Translations under genes and position numbers: made by a program
From: RPQJ01 sp963793675
Lineage (GTDB): Bacteria > Pseudomonadota > Gammaproteobacteria > Steroidobacterales > Steroidobacteraceae
DNA length: 64,000 nucleotides
Direction of reading: 5' to 3'
Assembly (NCBI GenBank): GCA_963793675.1
Contig: CAWCBA010000001.1
Location: forward strand, 186,001-250,000
The notes under the pieces: model-generated
Told to the model about the DNA's origin: nothing
The model's database searches: none
The model's input: only the letters and a program-made list of their open reading frames with translations
In this document: positions 10,322 to 20,260 of the stretch, in pieces
Position numbering within the stretch: the stretch's first letter is position 1
How the letters are laid out: every line of letters starts with the position of its first letter

Positions 10322-11818
10322 TCAGGGGGCTGCGTGCGGGGCGATGCGCTCGGCCCACGGCATGGCATGCTCGAGCTGGGCCGCGAGCCGGAACAACGTC
10401 GCTTCGTCGCCGATGCGCGCCGTGAACAGCATGCCCATCGGCAGGCCGTCGTCGGTCCAGTGCAGCGGCAGCGACATCGAGGGCTGGCCCGTGACGTTCG
10501 CGATCATCGTGTACGGTGAGGATTCGAACAGCGGATCGAAGGCTTCGATGATCTTGTCGCGCTGGCTGAGCAGCGCGGCGCCGGGCAGCGAGGTCAGCAG
10601 CTTCATTCCCTGTCGCTGCATCGAGGTCAGCTTGTGCGCACCGATCGGCAACGGCGGCACGCCCACGGTGGGCGTGAGCAGCACGTCGAAGCCTGCCGAC
10701 CAGGCCAGCCACTCACGCGAGAACGTCTGCATGGTCCAGAGCGCAGTCGCGACTTCACCGCCCGACTGTGCTTCGCCCATCTTCGCCAGTACCCAGGTGG
10801 CGAGTTCGACGTCGTCGCTGCGAGCCTCTCGGCCCACCAGAGTGGGTGCCAGTCGCAGCGTGCCGGCCACGTCCGCCGCGATCAGCGACGCGTAGCTGGC
10901 GACGAACGTTGCGGGCGGCAACGGCAGCTTCACCTCGACGAGTTCGTGACCGAGCGCTGCCAGCGCACGCGTCGTGGCTTCGAGCGCCTTGCGGTTTTCC
11001 GGGTGCAGCGTCTTGCCCAGGCCGGGATCGAAGGAAAACGCGATGCGCAGCCGCCCGGGTTCCTGCCGCGTCTCGTCCAGATAGGGGCGCACGGGCGCGG
11101 GCAGCTTCATGAGTTGCTGCGGGTAATCGCCACAGGTGGCGTCGAGCAGCGCGGCGCTGTCGCGAACGGTGCGCGAAACGACGTGCTCGCCGATGAATCC
11201 CCACCAGACGTCGGGCGCATTGGGCCCCGTCGGGTTGCGGCCGCGACTCGGCTTCAGGCCGACGAGCCCGCAATTGGAGGCCGGCGTGCGGATCGAACCG
11301 CCGCCGTCGTTCGCATTGGCAACGGGCACGATGCGCGCCGCGACTGCAGCGGCGGATCCTCCGCTCGAGCCGCTGGAGGTGCGTTCCAGGTTCCATGGAT
11401 TGCGGGTTGGCCCGAACAACTCGGGCTCGGTGACGTTCGAGACCCCGAGCTCAGGCGTGTTGGTCTTGCCGAAGATCACCAGCCCGGCCGCGCGATAGCG
11501 GCGCGTCAGCTCCTCATCCATCACGGGCACGTAGTTCTGGAACAAGCGCGAGCCGAACCGCATGGGCTCGCCCGCGTACGCGGTCATGAGGTCCTTGAGC
11601 AGGAAGGGCACACCGCGGAACGGGCCATCCGGCAGGCCCGCGGCGATGGCTTCGCGCGCGCGTCCTTCCATCAGGTGAATGACCGCGTTGATCTGTGGGT
11701 TCAGCGCCGCGGTGCGCGACAGCGCCTCGTCGAGCAGCTCCGTCGGACTCACCTGCCCCGAGCGCACGAGTTCGGCGAGACCCAGGGCGTCGTAACGACC
11801 GTATTCCGCGAATGCCAC
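10322..11818 (-). CDS. Amidase signature family hydrolase
   Basis: Intact 498-residue amidase. The Ser-cisSer-Lys triad is visible: Lys75 (PFLLKDL), Ser151 in TSSGSSGGSAAAVAA and the nucleophile Ser175 in DGGGSIRTPASNCG. These spacings match the amidase signature family. There is no signal peptide, so it is cytoplasmic. It hydrolyses an amide or cyclic amide; sequence alone does not give the substrate. The arrangement resembles 6-aminohexanoate-cyclic-dimer hydrolase-like members. Divergent from the PQQ dehydrogenase across a 115-base spacer. Confidence 0.88.
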   Translation of the reverse strand: MAFAEYGRYDALGLAELVRSGQVSPTELLDEALSRTAALNPQINAVIHLMEGRAREAIAAGLPDGPFRGVPFLLKDLMTAYAGEPMRFGSRLFQNYVPVMDEELTRRYRAAGLVIFGKTNTPELGVSNVTEPELFGPTRNPWNLERTSSGSSGGSAAAVAARIVPVANANDGGGSIRTPASNCGLVGLKPSRGRNPTGPNAPDVWWGFIGEHVVSRTVRDSAALLDATCGDYPQQLMKLPAPVRPYLDETRQEPGRLRIAFSFDPGLGKTLHPENRKALEATTRALAALGHELVEVKLPLPPATFVASYASLIAADVAGTLRLAPTLVGREARSDDVELATWVLAKMGEAQSGGEVATALWTMQTFSREWLAWSAGFDVLLTPTVGVPPLPIGAHKLTSMQRQGMKLLTSLPGAALLSQRDKIIEAFDPLFESSPYTMIANVTGQPSMSLPLHWTDDGLPMGMLFTARIGDEATLFRLAAQLEHAMPWAERIAPHAAP

Positions 11819-11909
11819 GTCCAGACCCCCCTGCAGCGATCAGTGCATGATCGCCCTTTCGGCCCGCACTTGCCATCGGGGCGCGCCGCGCGGACACTCT
11901 GTTCTCCCC

Positions 11910-11924
11910 TAGAACTTTTGTTCC
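11910..11924. promoter_or_regulatory. Palindrome resembling the alkane-hydroxylase operator
   Basis: TAGAACTTTTGTTCC has half-sites GAAC and GTTC four bases apart, the same half-sites and spacing as the perfect palindrome at 24331-24350. It lies 9 bases before the PQQ dehydrogenase start, in the amidase/dehydrogenase divergent spacer. A further GTTCT at 11901-11905 forms a second imperfect pair with AGAAC. Proposed as a site for the TetR regulator encoded at 24437-25096. Confidence 0.45.
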
Positions 11925-11933
11925 ACGGCAGTC

Positions 11934-14084
11934 ATGAAGTCCATGCACAGCTTGCATAACCACACGCGCCTCGTCGCCCTTCTCGCGTTGATTGCGCTGC
12001 CCCTCGTGGCGCTCGCAGGCGCGACCCGTCACCGCCGAACGCGTCATCGCGGCGGACCAGGAGCCGCAGAACTGGCTGGCGCACGGCCGTACGTACGGCG
12101 AGCAGCGCTACAGCCCGCTCAAGCAGATCAACGATGGCAACGTCGAGCAGCTCGGGCTCGCGTGGTCCTACGCGACGGGCACCACCCGGGGACTGCAGGC
12201 GACGCCGATCATCGTCGACGGCCGCATGTACGCGACCGGCGTCTGGAGCGTCGTGTACGCGCTCGACGCGAAGACCGGCAGGGAACTGTGGACCTACGAT
12301 CCGCAGGTGCCGCGCGAGTGGGGCCGGTACGCCTGCTGCGACGCGGTCAATCGCGGCGTGGCGCTGTGGGCCGACGCGCTCTACTTCGCGACGCTCGACG
12401 GCCGGTTGATTTCGCTCGACGCGCGCACGCGGCAAGAAGCGCTGGGAGATCAACACGATCGACCGCACCAAGCCCTACACGATCACCGGCGCGCCGCGCG
12501 TGATCAAGGGCAAGGTGCTGATCGGCAACGGCGGCGCCGAATACGGCGTACGCGGCTATTTCTCTGCCTATGACGCGGACACTGGCAAGCTCGCCTGGCG
12601 CTTCTACACCGTGCCCGGCAATCCCAAGGACGGCTTCGAGAGCCCCGAGATGGAAGCGGCCGCGAAGACCTGGACCGGCGAGTGGTGGGCCGGCGGCGGC
12701 GGCGGCACGGTATGGGACTCGATGGCGTACGACCCCGACCTCGACACGCTCTACGTCGGCACCGGCAATGGCTCGCCGTGGGCGCGCTCGATCCGCTCGC
12801 CGGGCGGCGGCGACAACCTGTACCTGTCGTCGATCCTCGCGCTCGATCCCGACACCGGACGCCTGAAGTGGCATTACCAGGTCACACCCGGTGACAACTG
12901 GGACTACACGGCGACGCAGCACATCATCCTCGCGGACCTCGTCATCGACGGCAAACCGCGCAAGGTGCTGATGCAGGCGCCGAAGAACGGCTTCTTCTAC
13001 GTCATCGACCGTGTCACGGGCGAGTTGCTGTCCGCGGACAAGTACATCCCGGCAACCTGGGCCAGCCACGTCGACATGAAGACGGGACGGCCGGTCGAGA
13101 CGCCCGAGGGCGACTGGAGCAAGGAGACCAAGCTCATCGTGCCGGCGGCGTTCGGCGGCCACAACTGGCACCCGATGGCGTTCAACCCGCAGACGGGACT
13201 GGTTTACATCCCGGCGATGCAACCCGCGGGGATCTATCCGCCGTCGACCGAGTTCCTGCAGACCGGCAAGTACACGCGGCGCGACATGTTCTGGAACCCG
13301 GGCGTCGACTGGAACAACTACACGAACACGGTCTACGCGATCCTGGCGCAGACCGGCGGCAACCTGCCGCAGGACCACGGCTACCTGAAAGCCTGGGACC
13401 CGGTCGCAAAGAAGACCCGCTGGGAAATCGAGTACCCGGCGTTCTGGAACGGTGGCCTGCTCACGACCGCGGGCAACCTGCTGTTCCAGGGCACGGGCGA
13501 CGGCCGCTTCGTTGCCTACTCGGCCGACCTCGGCAAGACGCTCTGGTCAGTGCCGACGATGGTCGGCATCATCGCGCCGCCGGTCACGTACTCGGTGGAC
13601 GGCGAGCAGTACGTCGCCGTGCTGGCGGGCTACGGCGGCGCGGGCGCCGTGACCGGTGGCGACCCACGCACGATGGCGTCGGGCAAGTACCTGAACGAAG
13701 GCCACATCCTCGCGTTCAAGCTCGGCGGCAAGGCCCCGCTGCCGAAGATCACCGAGCGCAACCTCGACATCCCCGAGCCGCCGGCGAGCACGGCGACGGC
13801 CGCGCAGGTCGAGAACGGCAAATTCAAGTACGCCGCCAATTGCATGGTGTGCCACGGTGCGCTGGTCGTGTCCGGCGGAGTGGTGCCGGACCTGCGCCGG
13901 CTCACTGCCGAGAAGCATTCGATCTTCAAGCAGATCGTTTACGACGGCGTGATCCACTCGGCCGGGCATGCCGCGGATGGGCGACCTCGTGAGCGAGCAG
14001 GACGTCGCCGACATCCAGGCGTACGTCATCGAGCGCTCGAAGCAGGATCGTGCCGCTGCCGCGACAGCGGCAGCAAAGAATTAG
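11934..14084 (+). CDS. PQQ-dependent quinohaemoprotein alcohol dehydrogenase, three frameshifts
   Basis: Periplasmic dehydrogenase of about 716 residues. A signal peptide (LVALLALIALPLVALA) is followed, after a shift near 12017, by the eight-bladed propeller. Tryptophan-docking-type repeats such as ALDAKTGRELWTY are visible, and YACCDAVNRG carries the vicinal Cys-Cys of quinoprotein alcohol dehydrogenases. A second shift near 12428 joins GKKRWEINTIDR to the rest. The C-terminal cytochrome c domain has CMVCHG and ends, after a third shift near 13970, with MPRMGDLVSEQDVADIQAYV and a stop at 14082-14084. It oxidises primary alcohols and passes electrons to cytochrome c. A possible shared operator lies just upstream. 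Confidence 0.88.
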
Positions 14085-14089
14085 GCACT

Positions 14090-14111
14090 GTCACCAATTC
14101 GTGTTGGTGAC
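14090..14111. terminator. Hairpin after the PQQ dehydrogenase gene
   Basis: GTCACCAA and TTGGTGAC form a perfect 8-bp stem with a TTCGTG loop, starting six bases after the stop codon. There is no clear T tract, so intrinsic termination is uncertain. Similar strings (TCACCAAATGGTGTTC near 14352, and a form near 37630 on the other strand) occur in the dispersed repeat, so this may also be a repeat boundary. Confidence 0.45.
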
Positions 14112-14146
14112 CTTGCCGACGCCGTCCCGCGCGGACGGTCGGTGAG

Positions 14147-14225
14147 GGCGTTCGTTCCGGGTCTTCTCCGGGCGAGCGGAAAGGCTGCCTTTCCGCTCGC
14201 CCGGAGAAGACCCGGAACGAACGCC
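14147..14225. repeat. Perfect 79-bp palindrome (39-base arms, 1-base centre)
   Basis: Bases 14147-14185 and 14187-14225 are exact reverse complements around a single T at 14186. The core of each arm reads CGAGCGGAAAGG or its complement. Related core strings occur at 34667-34686 and 37744-37761 and, more loosely, in the 15972-16206 arms, so it looks like a member of a REP-like palindromic family. No coding function is seen. A palindrome this long and tight can extrude as a cruciform. Confidence 0.9.
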
Positions 14226-14228
14226 TGA

Positions 14229-14440
14229 TCGACCGCGCCTGAGCAAATTCTCGTCAAAGCCCGAGAATTTGCACGGCGCATGCAACATCGACGCGATCAC
14301 ATCGCATGATCGTCTGCCGATGATTGGCAATCGGCAGTTTCCATGACTCAGTCACCAAATGGTGTTCATGGAGCTCGTTCTGCTGCTCGCCGGACGCCCA
14401 AAGCGGACGTCGTGCGATGAGAATCGACGCATTTGCGACC
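14229..14440. repeat. Dispersed intergenic repeat, copy A
   Basis: This stretch matches the reverse complement of 37560-37715. Shared blocks are GCGCCTGAGCAAATT, a hairpin (GCAAATTCTCG paired with CGAGAATTTGC), CACGGCGCATG, and, after about 49 extra bases in this copy, TCACCAAATGGTGTT. In the other copy the hairpin reads TTTTCG/CGAAAA, so paired positions change together. Weak conceptual translations exist but nothing convincing as a gene. Bases 14085-14550 hold only this repeat, the palindrome at 14147 and the hairpins listed. Confidence 0.7.
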
Positions 14441-14492
14441 CTAGGGGGTCGCGGAAGCAGACTGTCGCGGTGCGAAACTTCGCCTCGAAGCA

Positions 14493-14518
14493 AGAGACCC
14501 CGAGCAAGCGGGGTCTCT
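14493..14518. terminator. Hairpin downstream of the secreted beta-propeller gene
   Basis: AGAGACCCC and GGGGTCTCT form a perfect 9-bp stem around an 8-base loop, 33 bases beyond the stop of the minus-strand gene. This is a plausible transcription terminator for that gene, although the following T tract is poor. Confidence 0.5.
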
Positions 14519-14550
14519 GGTCTCAGAACTGTTCGACGTTCTTAAATAAA

Positions 14551-15548
14551 CTACCTCCCATTCGGCTGGTATCCCGTGATAAGCACAGTTTCTGCATTTG
14601 TCGCGGGATCGATCTGCGAGAGCGAGGTCGTGTTGGCGCACCTGCCACTGCCGTCCATCGGGCCTCGTCGCTCCATCACGACGTTATCGCCGACCCATGT
14701 CCCAAACTTGCCATAGCGTGTCGCGACTCCAGCAGCAGGGCCGATCGGAATGCCGTCTCTGTCCGTGACTACCAATGGCGTGCAATTGTTGCTTCCCAAT
14801 ATGTATTCGTTGAACGCAACACGATCGTCATACTGGTTTGCGGCCGGCGAAAAGACGTGACTGCCGTACCCGGTCTGCTGAGGCCATTCCCGGAGGATGA
14901 TTTCTGTCGCGGGGGTGGTTGTCAGATCGATTCGCACCAGCTTCGACGCGCCACTGTTCAGTTGATCCCCAGTCCTGGTGGCATAGAGTTGCGTTCCGTC
15001 ACCATTTACCGAGACCTGCTGGAAGAACCATGACATGTCACTGGGCGGCAACGCGAAGATCTGGTTCACACTGAGACTGACAATGTCGAGCGTCGCAAGA
15101 CTGGTGTCCGTATCGGTGAAGTAGACGGCTTGACCGTCTCTGCTGAGATCGAGAGAACAGCATCCCGGGTTCGCATAGAGCAATCGTTTCTCACCGACAG
15201 TGATCGTGCTGTTGGCGCCGACGGTGAAATCGACTGCATAGATCGTCGAGTAGTTCTCGCGCCATACGACCCGACCCTTGTTTCCGTCAACCGGATAACT
15301 CAATTTCGGTTGGGACCCAGCCATCAGCATCCGACTGCACTTGCCGGTAGCATCCGCAACATACATGGTCGAAAGTTTCTTACCTGAAGCTGGAAGATAG
15401 TAGGCAAACGCCGGAAAACTGACCGCAGTCGCGCAGGGGTCCGTCGAACCACCCCCCCGGGCTTGCCTGCGACCGCACTCGTACTCGCCAATGCCAACGT
15501 TGCGCCCAAAGTCGCAACGAAAGTCGCACAAACTTTATGTTTGTTCAT
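14551..15548 (-). CDS. Secreted beta-propeller-like protein (WD40/PD40-like), frameshifted, low GC
   Basis: About 331 residues. Translation from ATG at 15548 gives a signal peptide (VCATFVATLGATLALASTSAVA), then breaks in a run of seven C/G near 15455. The other frame continues with TDPCATAVSFPAFAYYL. Repeated units such as LDLSRDGQAVYFTDTD, VSVNGDGTQLYATR and VFSPAANQYDDRVAF fit PD40/TolB-type propeller blades, and there are several Cys. No enzyme motif is seen. Base composition is close to 50% G+C, clearly below its neighbours, and palindromes lie on both sides. This suggests horizontal acquisition. Function unknown; export to the periplasm or beyond is inferred from the signal peptide. Confidence 0.65.
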
Positions 15549-15914
15549 CGAGGAATCTCCCCTGCTGCCTTGCTTAATCCCCAACGCAGATACGGCATTC
15601 CTTAGTATCTGTATTTGTGCGTATACGCGCATTTTCCGCGGATGCCAAATGCGATCCGATGATGTCGGTGCACTGCATCGCAGCAATTTTCGGGGCAAGC
15701 AGACGCGAGTGCCGCATCGCGGTGGTGGACTACGCCACCGACCTTTACGACTCATGGGTATACCGAACCGGATGGCGTATTGAATGACCGCTCTCGGCGC
15801 AGTAGGTGACCGGCTGCTCCTGGCCGGATTGCGACATCGGCGAATGACTGCTTTCTACTGGAACTTGCGGCAGTAGCCAACACGTATCGGTGACAGAGCA
15901 GAAAACAATCTTGT

Positions 15915-15933
15915 CTCCCGGCTTTGCCGGGAG
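15915..15933. repeat. Short GC hairpin
   Basis: CTCCCGGC-TTT-GCCGGGAG is a perfect 8-bp stem with a three-base loop. It stands at the outer edge of the inverted-repeat block downstream of the TonB receptor gene. Bases 15549-15914 contain no recognisable gene. The part nearest 15548 (AT-richer than its surroundings) presumably carries the promoter of the beta-propeller gene. Confidence 0.55.
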
Positions 15934-15940
15934 TCCGAGT

Positions 15941-16229
15941 CTCCCGCTGCCGCAGCAGTGGGAAAAGGCTGGGGTGGGCTCGTCGCCGCAGGCTGCGTGT
16001 GTCTTTCCGCGCTCCGTGTCGGACGCCGCAGCTCGAACGCAGGCGCGAGGCGGCGCCGCGTTTTCCGACCAGCCGCTGGCACCATCGCATCGCGCCCGTT
16101 CGAGCAAGGCTCGCCGTGAATCGTGCGGTTCCTCCGCGCGATTCACGATGCGCGGTAGACCCGGAGCGCGGCAAGACACACGCAGCCTGCAGCGACGAGC
16201 CCACCCGTGCTGCGGCTCTGCGGGAGATA
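15941..16229. repeat. Long inverted-repeat block at the 3' end of the TonB receptor gene
   Basis: Arms 15972-16016 and 16162-16206 match as an inverted repeat at 43 of 45 bases. Looser pairing extends outward (15941-15962 with 16207-16229). Inside the 145-base spacer lies another hairpin, 16116-16128 with 16134-16146, which includes the stop codon of the receptor frame. Shared core strings (GCGTGTGTCTT, CCGCGCTCCG) recall the palindromes at 14147, 34656 and 37722. The receptor's expected terminus (WGLEFRY) ends at about 16240, so the last 29 codons of that frame come from this block. Confidence 0.8.
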
Positions 16230-18676
16230 GGCAGTAGTGTAGCGGAACTCGAGGCCCCACATGCGCGGCTCGGAGATCGACGCGAACGGCGTGCCGAACG
16301 TGTTCGTCGTCAGGTTGTTCACGCCTGTGACATAGCGCTCGTCGAAGGCATTCGTCAGATAGGCCGCGACACCCCACCGATCGCCGGCACTCGACCAGGC
16401 CAGCCGCAGGTCCGTGCGGTTGGTCGCCTCGCCGACGTTGAAGTTCGGACTCACCTGGCACGTCCCCTGAAACTGCGAGTCGGCATTGCAGCGCGACTCG
16501 CCACGGTAGGCATGCATCACGGATGCGTCGAGCAGACCGTACTGGCTCAGGTTCCATATGTAGCTGGCGCCGAGCGCCGCCGAGACAGTACGGCTCACCC
16601 GTCGGTTCGCCGGCCAGGTCGCGGCGATCGTCGCCGTCGCCGACGAACTTCTTCTTGTAGGTCGCGTCGATGAACGCGAGGTTCGCGGTGAAGGTGAGGG
16701 CATCGATGGGTTGCCAGCGGGCCTCGACTTCCAGGCCATACGCCTCCTCGTCACTCGAGTCGACGACGTACTGCGGGATGCCGGAGCCGTTGACGCCGGT
16801 GACCAGCGAGATCGACTGCTTGTTGTCGTAGATGTAGTAGAACGCCGAGGCGTTCAGGATCAGCCCGAGGTCGGCGAACAGGCTCTTCACGCCGCCCTCG
16901 AGGTTCCAGACGTCCTCGTTGTCGAAGCGCGACCCGACTTCGACGCTGTTGTAACCGCCGGCCTTGTAACCTTTCGCGAGCGAACCGAACACCATCACGT
17001 CCGGCGTCACCTTGTAGTCGACGACGAGGCGCGGACTGACGTCGTCCCAGGAGTCGTCGAGCTTGACCTTCTCGACCCTCGAGCCCGAGCGCGCTCAGGT
17101 CGAACACCACGTCGAAGAAGTAGGCCTGCGGCGGAATCGGAAACTGCTGGAAGAAGCCGGCGGCCTCCAGCGCCGCGATCGTTGCGTCGAGTTCCGGCGC
17201 CTCGCGCGGACCGTTGAACCAGCTGAATTGCTTCTCGTCGTGGGTGTAGCGCAGACCGAAGGTGACGTTGAGGCGGTCGGTCGCGTGCCAGATGGCGTCG
17301 CCGAACACGGCGGCGGCATTGAAGCTGCCTTCGTTGAACATGGCCTCACGCCAGCCGAAGCCGCGCATCGTTGCCGGGATTCCGTTGGCCGCCAGCACGT
17401 CGCTGGTGAAGCCGAACAGCGTGCCGTCCGGCGTGGCCGCAAGACCCAGGTTCAGCAGCACCGTGTCGATGCTGTCAGTCGTCGCGTGCGTATCGCTCGT
17501 CTGCTTCGCGTCCTCGGTGTAGTAGCTGACGCCCGCGACCCAGTCGACGCTGCCGGTCTGCCCGGAGAACTTGAATTCCTGGTACCAGCTCTCGTTGTCC
17601 TCGACGTTGGCCGTGTCGAAGTACAGCGTGCTGTGATTGGTGCCGTCCTCGTCCTCGCGGTTGACCGTATTGAATGCGCGCCAGGCGGTCGTCGAGCGGA
17701 AGTCAGCCCAGCCGAAGTCGTGATCGATGAATAGATTGACGCCGTCGAGCTGGCGCGATTCCTCGTTGCCGACCACGTCGTTGTAGACCCTGGCCTTGAG
17801 CGGGTTCAGGTACTGCGTCGAATCGGCGGGATACGGTGCGCGCTCGGCGTCGTCGGGGCCGAGCGCGACCAGGCCGATCGCCGGGCGCGCGAACTGATTC
17901 AGTTCGTCGTGGTCCCACGTCAACGTGGCCGATGTCGATTCAGTGATGTCCCACTTGAGCGCTGCCCGTGTCGCCCAGTTGTCCTCGGGCCACAGGTCCT
18001 TGCCCGTGGCCGCATCCTTGACCCAGCCGTCGCTCTGGTTCCAGACGCCGTTCACGCGCAGCGCGAGCTTGTCGGCGATCGGCACGTTGATCATGCCGTC
18101 CACACGCTGCTTGTTGTACTCGCCGACACGCACGCGCAGGAAGGCATCGAGCTCGTCGACCGGCTGGCGCGTAATGATCGAGATCGCGCCCGCGGCGCTG
18201 TTGCGTCCGAACAGCGTGCCCTGCGGTCCCTTGAGCACCTCGATGCGCTCGATGTCGTTGAACGCGAGCAGCGACGAGCCGGTGCGCGCGCTGTACACGC
18301 CGTCGACGTAGACGCCGACCGCGGAGTCCGTGCCGACGCCGAAGTCGCCGGTCTGGATGCCGCGGATCTGGTACTTCGGCTGCGTCGGACTGTCGCTCGA
18401 GACGACGAGCCCGGGCACGAAGCCGTTCAGGTCACCCATGTCTTCCGCCGCCACGTCATTCAGCAGGTCGTTGCCCACGACCTGGATCGTGATCGGCACC
18501 TCCTGCAGCGCCTGCTCGCGGCGCTGGGCGGTGACGACGACTTCCTCGAGGACGGACGAGACCGCCTCCGCGCCCTGCGCGAGGGCGCAGACGGGCATGG
18601 CGAACGCCGCGACGGCCAGGTTGCCGGCAAGGGCGGCGGCGATTGCACGCCTCAATTTGCGATTGCGTTGAATCAT
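16143..18676 (-). CDS. TonB-dependent outer-membrane receptor, two frameshifts
   Basis: About 840 residues. Start chosen at ATG 18676 (MIQRNRKLRRAI), preceded by a GGGGG-type binding site. A signal peptide leads to the TonB-box/plug region EEVVVTAQRREQALQEVPI, with VYVDGVYSARTGS and LKGPQGTLFGRNSAAGAI typical of plug domains. Barrel strands follow (NVTFGLRYTHDEKQFSWF, SLAKGYKAGGYN). Frames change near 17085 and 16600. The protein should end soon after MWGLEFRY, but the frame runs 29 codons into a repeat. It lies downstream of the cytochrome genes on the same strand. The ligand is unknown; a hydrophobic substrate or metal chelate would fit. Confidence 0.88.
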
Positions 18677-18715
18677 CGAATCCCCCAATTCATGGTCCAT
18701 CTGGTTACGGTTCGT

Positions 18716-20243
18716 TCAGTTCCTGACGTCGAGCATGTACTTCGCCACCGCGAGGCGCGTCTGCGGATCGAGGTAGTCCTGCGGCGGCATCTCCGGGTAG
18801 TCGTCGCGCTTCTTGACCGGCTTCGCGATGTAATCGGCGATACCCTGCGGATTGTCGAGGTACAGCGCCTGGATGACCTGCACCGGCGGTCCGATCATGC
18901 GGCCGTTGTAGATGTGGCAGCCGCTGCAGATGCCGAGGAACACGACCTTGCCGCGCTCGTCCGGCTTGATCACCCGCGGCGGCACCGGCGGCAGCAGGTA
19001 GGTCGACGTCGCGGCCGTGTTGGTGAACGCGCATTCGGCAAAATCGCCGACGCCCGCGGTGACGTACTGGTGCCGGTTGATGATGCAGCTGCCGGGACTC
19101 GGCCCGACGCGCACGATGTCGAGCGCGCCGCCGCGCTTGCCCTCGGTGAGCATCAGCGCCTTGACTTCCTTGATGGTGTCATAGCCGTTCCTGAGCATCA
19201 CGTTGTCGAGGATGCTGACACGGTCCGAATTCGGCTCCGACTCGGGGTCGACGGTGATGTTGGCCGCGTTGGCGTGGTCCGTGATGATGACGCCGGCCAC
19301 CTTGTTGTCGGAGATGATGTTGCCTTCGATCACCACGTCGTCGGCGGCCATCACCAGGATGCCGGTGCCTGCGGGAATACCGGCGACCGTGGACCCCGGC
19401 GCGCCGAAGTTCACGTGATTGTTGCCGACGACGAAATTGTTGCGCAGGATCACGTCGATCGTGGTCTTGATCGGCAGGCCCGGCGTCACGAACGCGAGCA
19501 GGCCGCCCGAGTTGTTGTGCACGTAGTTGTGCTCGACGATGCAGTGGCGGCTGTTCTCGATCTCGATGCCGGCAACGCTGTCGAACACGTCGTTGTGCGC
19601 GACGTGGATGTTGTCGCTCATGCCGATGTAGATGGCTGCGTCGGCGATGCCCGACACCACGTTGTGCTCGACGATGCCGTTCTGGCCGAGCTGCGGGAAG
19701 ATGCCGTACACGCCTGCTGCCGTGATCACGTTGTTGCGGATTTCGAAATTGTTGCCCGCCTGCCCCATGATCCCGTTGCCCTTGTAGTTGCGGATCTCGA
19801 GGTTCTCGACGACGAAGCTGTTACCCGAGTAGAGGATGGCGTCGTTCAACTTCTTCTGCCCGTCCAGCACGGCGCGACGGCCCTCCTCGATGACGCCGAT
19901 GATGCGGATGTCGTCCTTGTCGATGTAGACGGTCTCGTGGTACGTGCCGGGCATCACCCGGACGATGGTGCCGGCGGGTGCGGCCTTGACGGCGGCCTGG
20001 ATCGACTCGCCGTCCTTGACCACCACCACGTTGGTCGGCGCCGGGCCGGCCACCGACCTGAGCACGGCGGGTGCCGTCGAAGCCGCAGCAGCGTCGCCAC
20101 CCGCCTTGAAGCCACCGCCGTAGCTGGCGCCGGACGTGGTCGAACTGATCACCATGTCCTGTTTGGTCGCTCGACCGTAGATACGCGCCGGCTCCGAACG
20201 CCACGGCGGCGGCGAGCAGCCCGAGCAGCAGGCCCTTCTTCAT
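18716..20243 (-). CDS. Parallel beta-helix protein fused to a cytochrome c domain, one frameshift
   Basis: About 508 residues. Translation from ATG 20243 gives MKKGLLLGLLAAAVAFGAGA, a signal peptide, then shifts frame near 20165. Residues roughly 50-380 are right-handed beta-helix turns rich in Asn and NNxV/GI patterns (NNFEIRNNVITAAGVYGIF, VEHNVVSGIADAAIYIG). The last 90 residues form a class I cytochrome c domain: CSGCH haem motif and a distal Met in EMPPQDY. The beta-helix part resembles the family annotated as parallel beta-helix domain-containing protein, often paired with SO2930-type cytochromes. Here a haem domain is on the same chain. Function unknown; periplasmic or surface electron transfer or scaffolding is inferred. 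Lies between the peroxidase and receptor genes. Confidence 0.82.
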
Positions 20244-20260
20244 CGTCGTTCTCCTTGTGA

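Noticed and set aside
14147..16206. CRISPR array or insertion sequence
   Set aside because: The repeats are palindromes and inverted arms, not regular direct repeats with spacers, and no transposase or cas gene is present.
17909..20260. Plus-strand open frame of 783 codons opposite the TonB and beta-helix genes
   Set aside because: Asp/Val/His/Arg-rich antisense translation; the minus strand encodes clear receptor and cytochrome domains.
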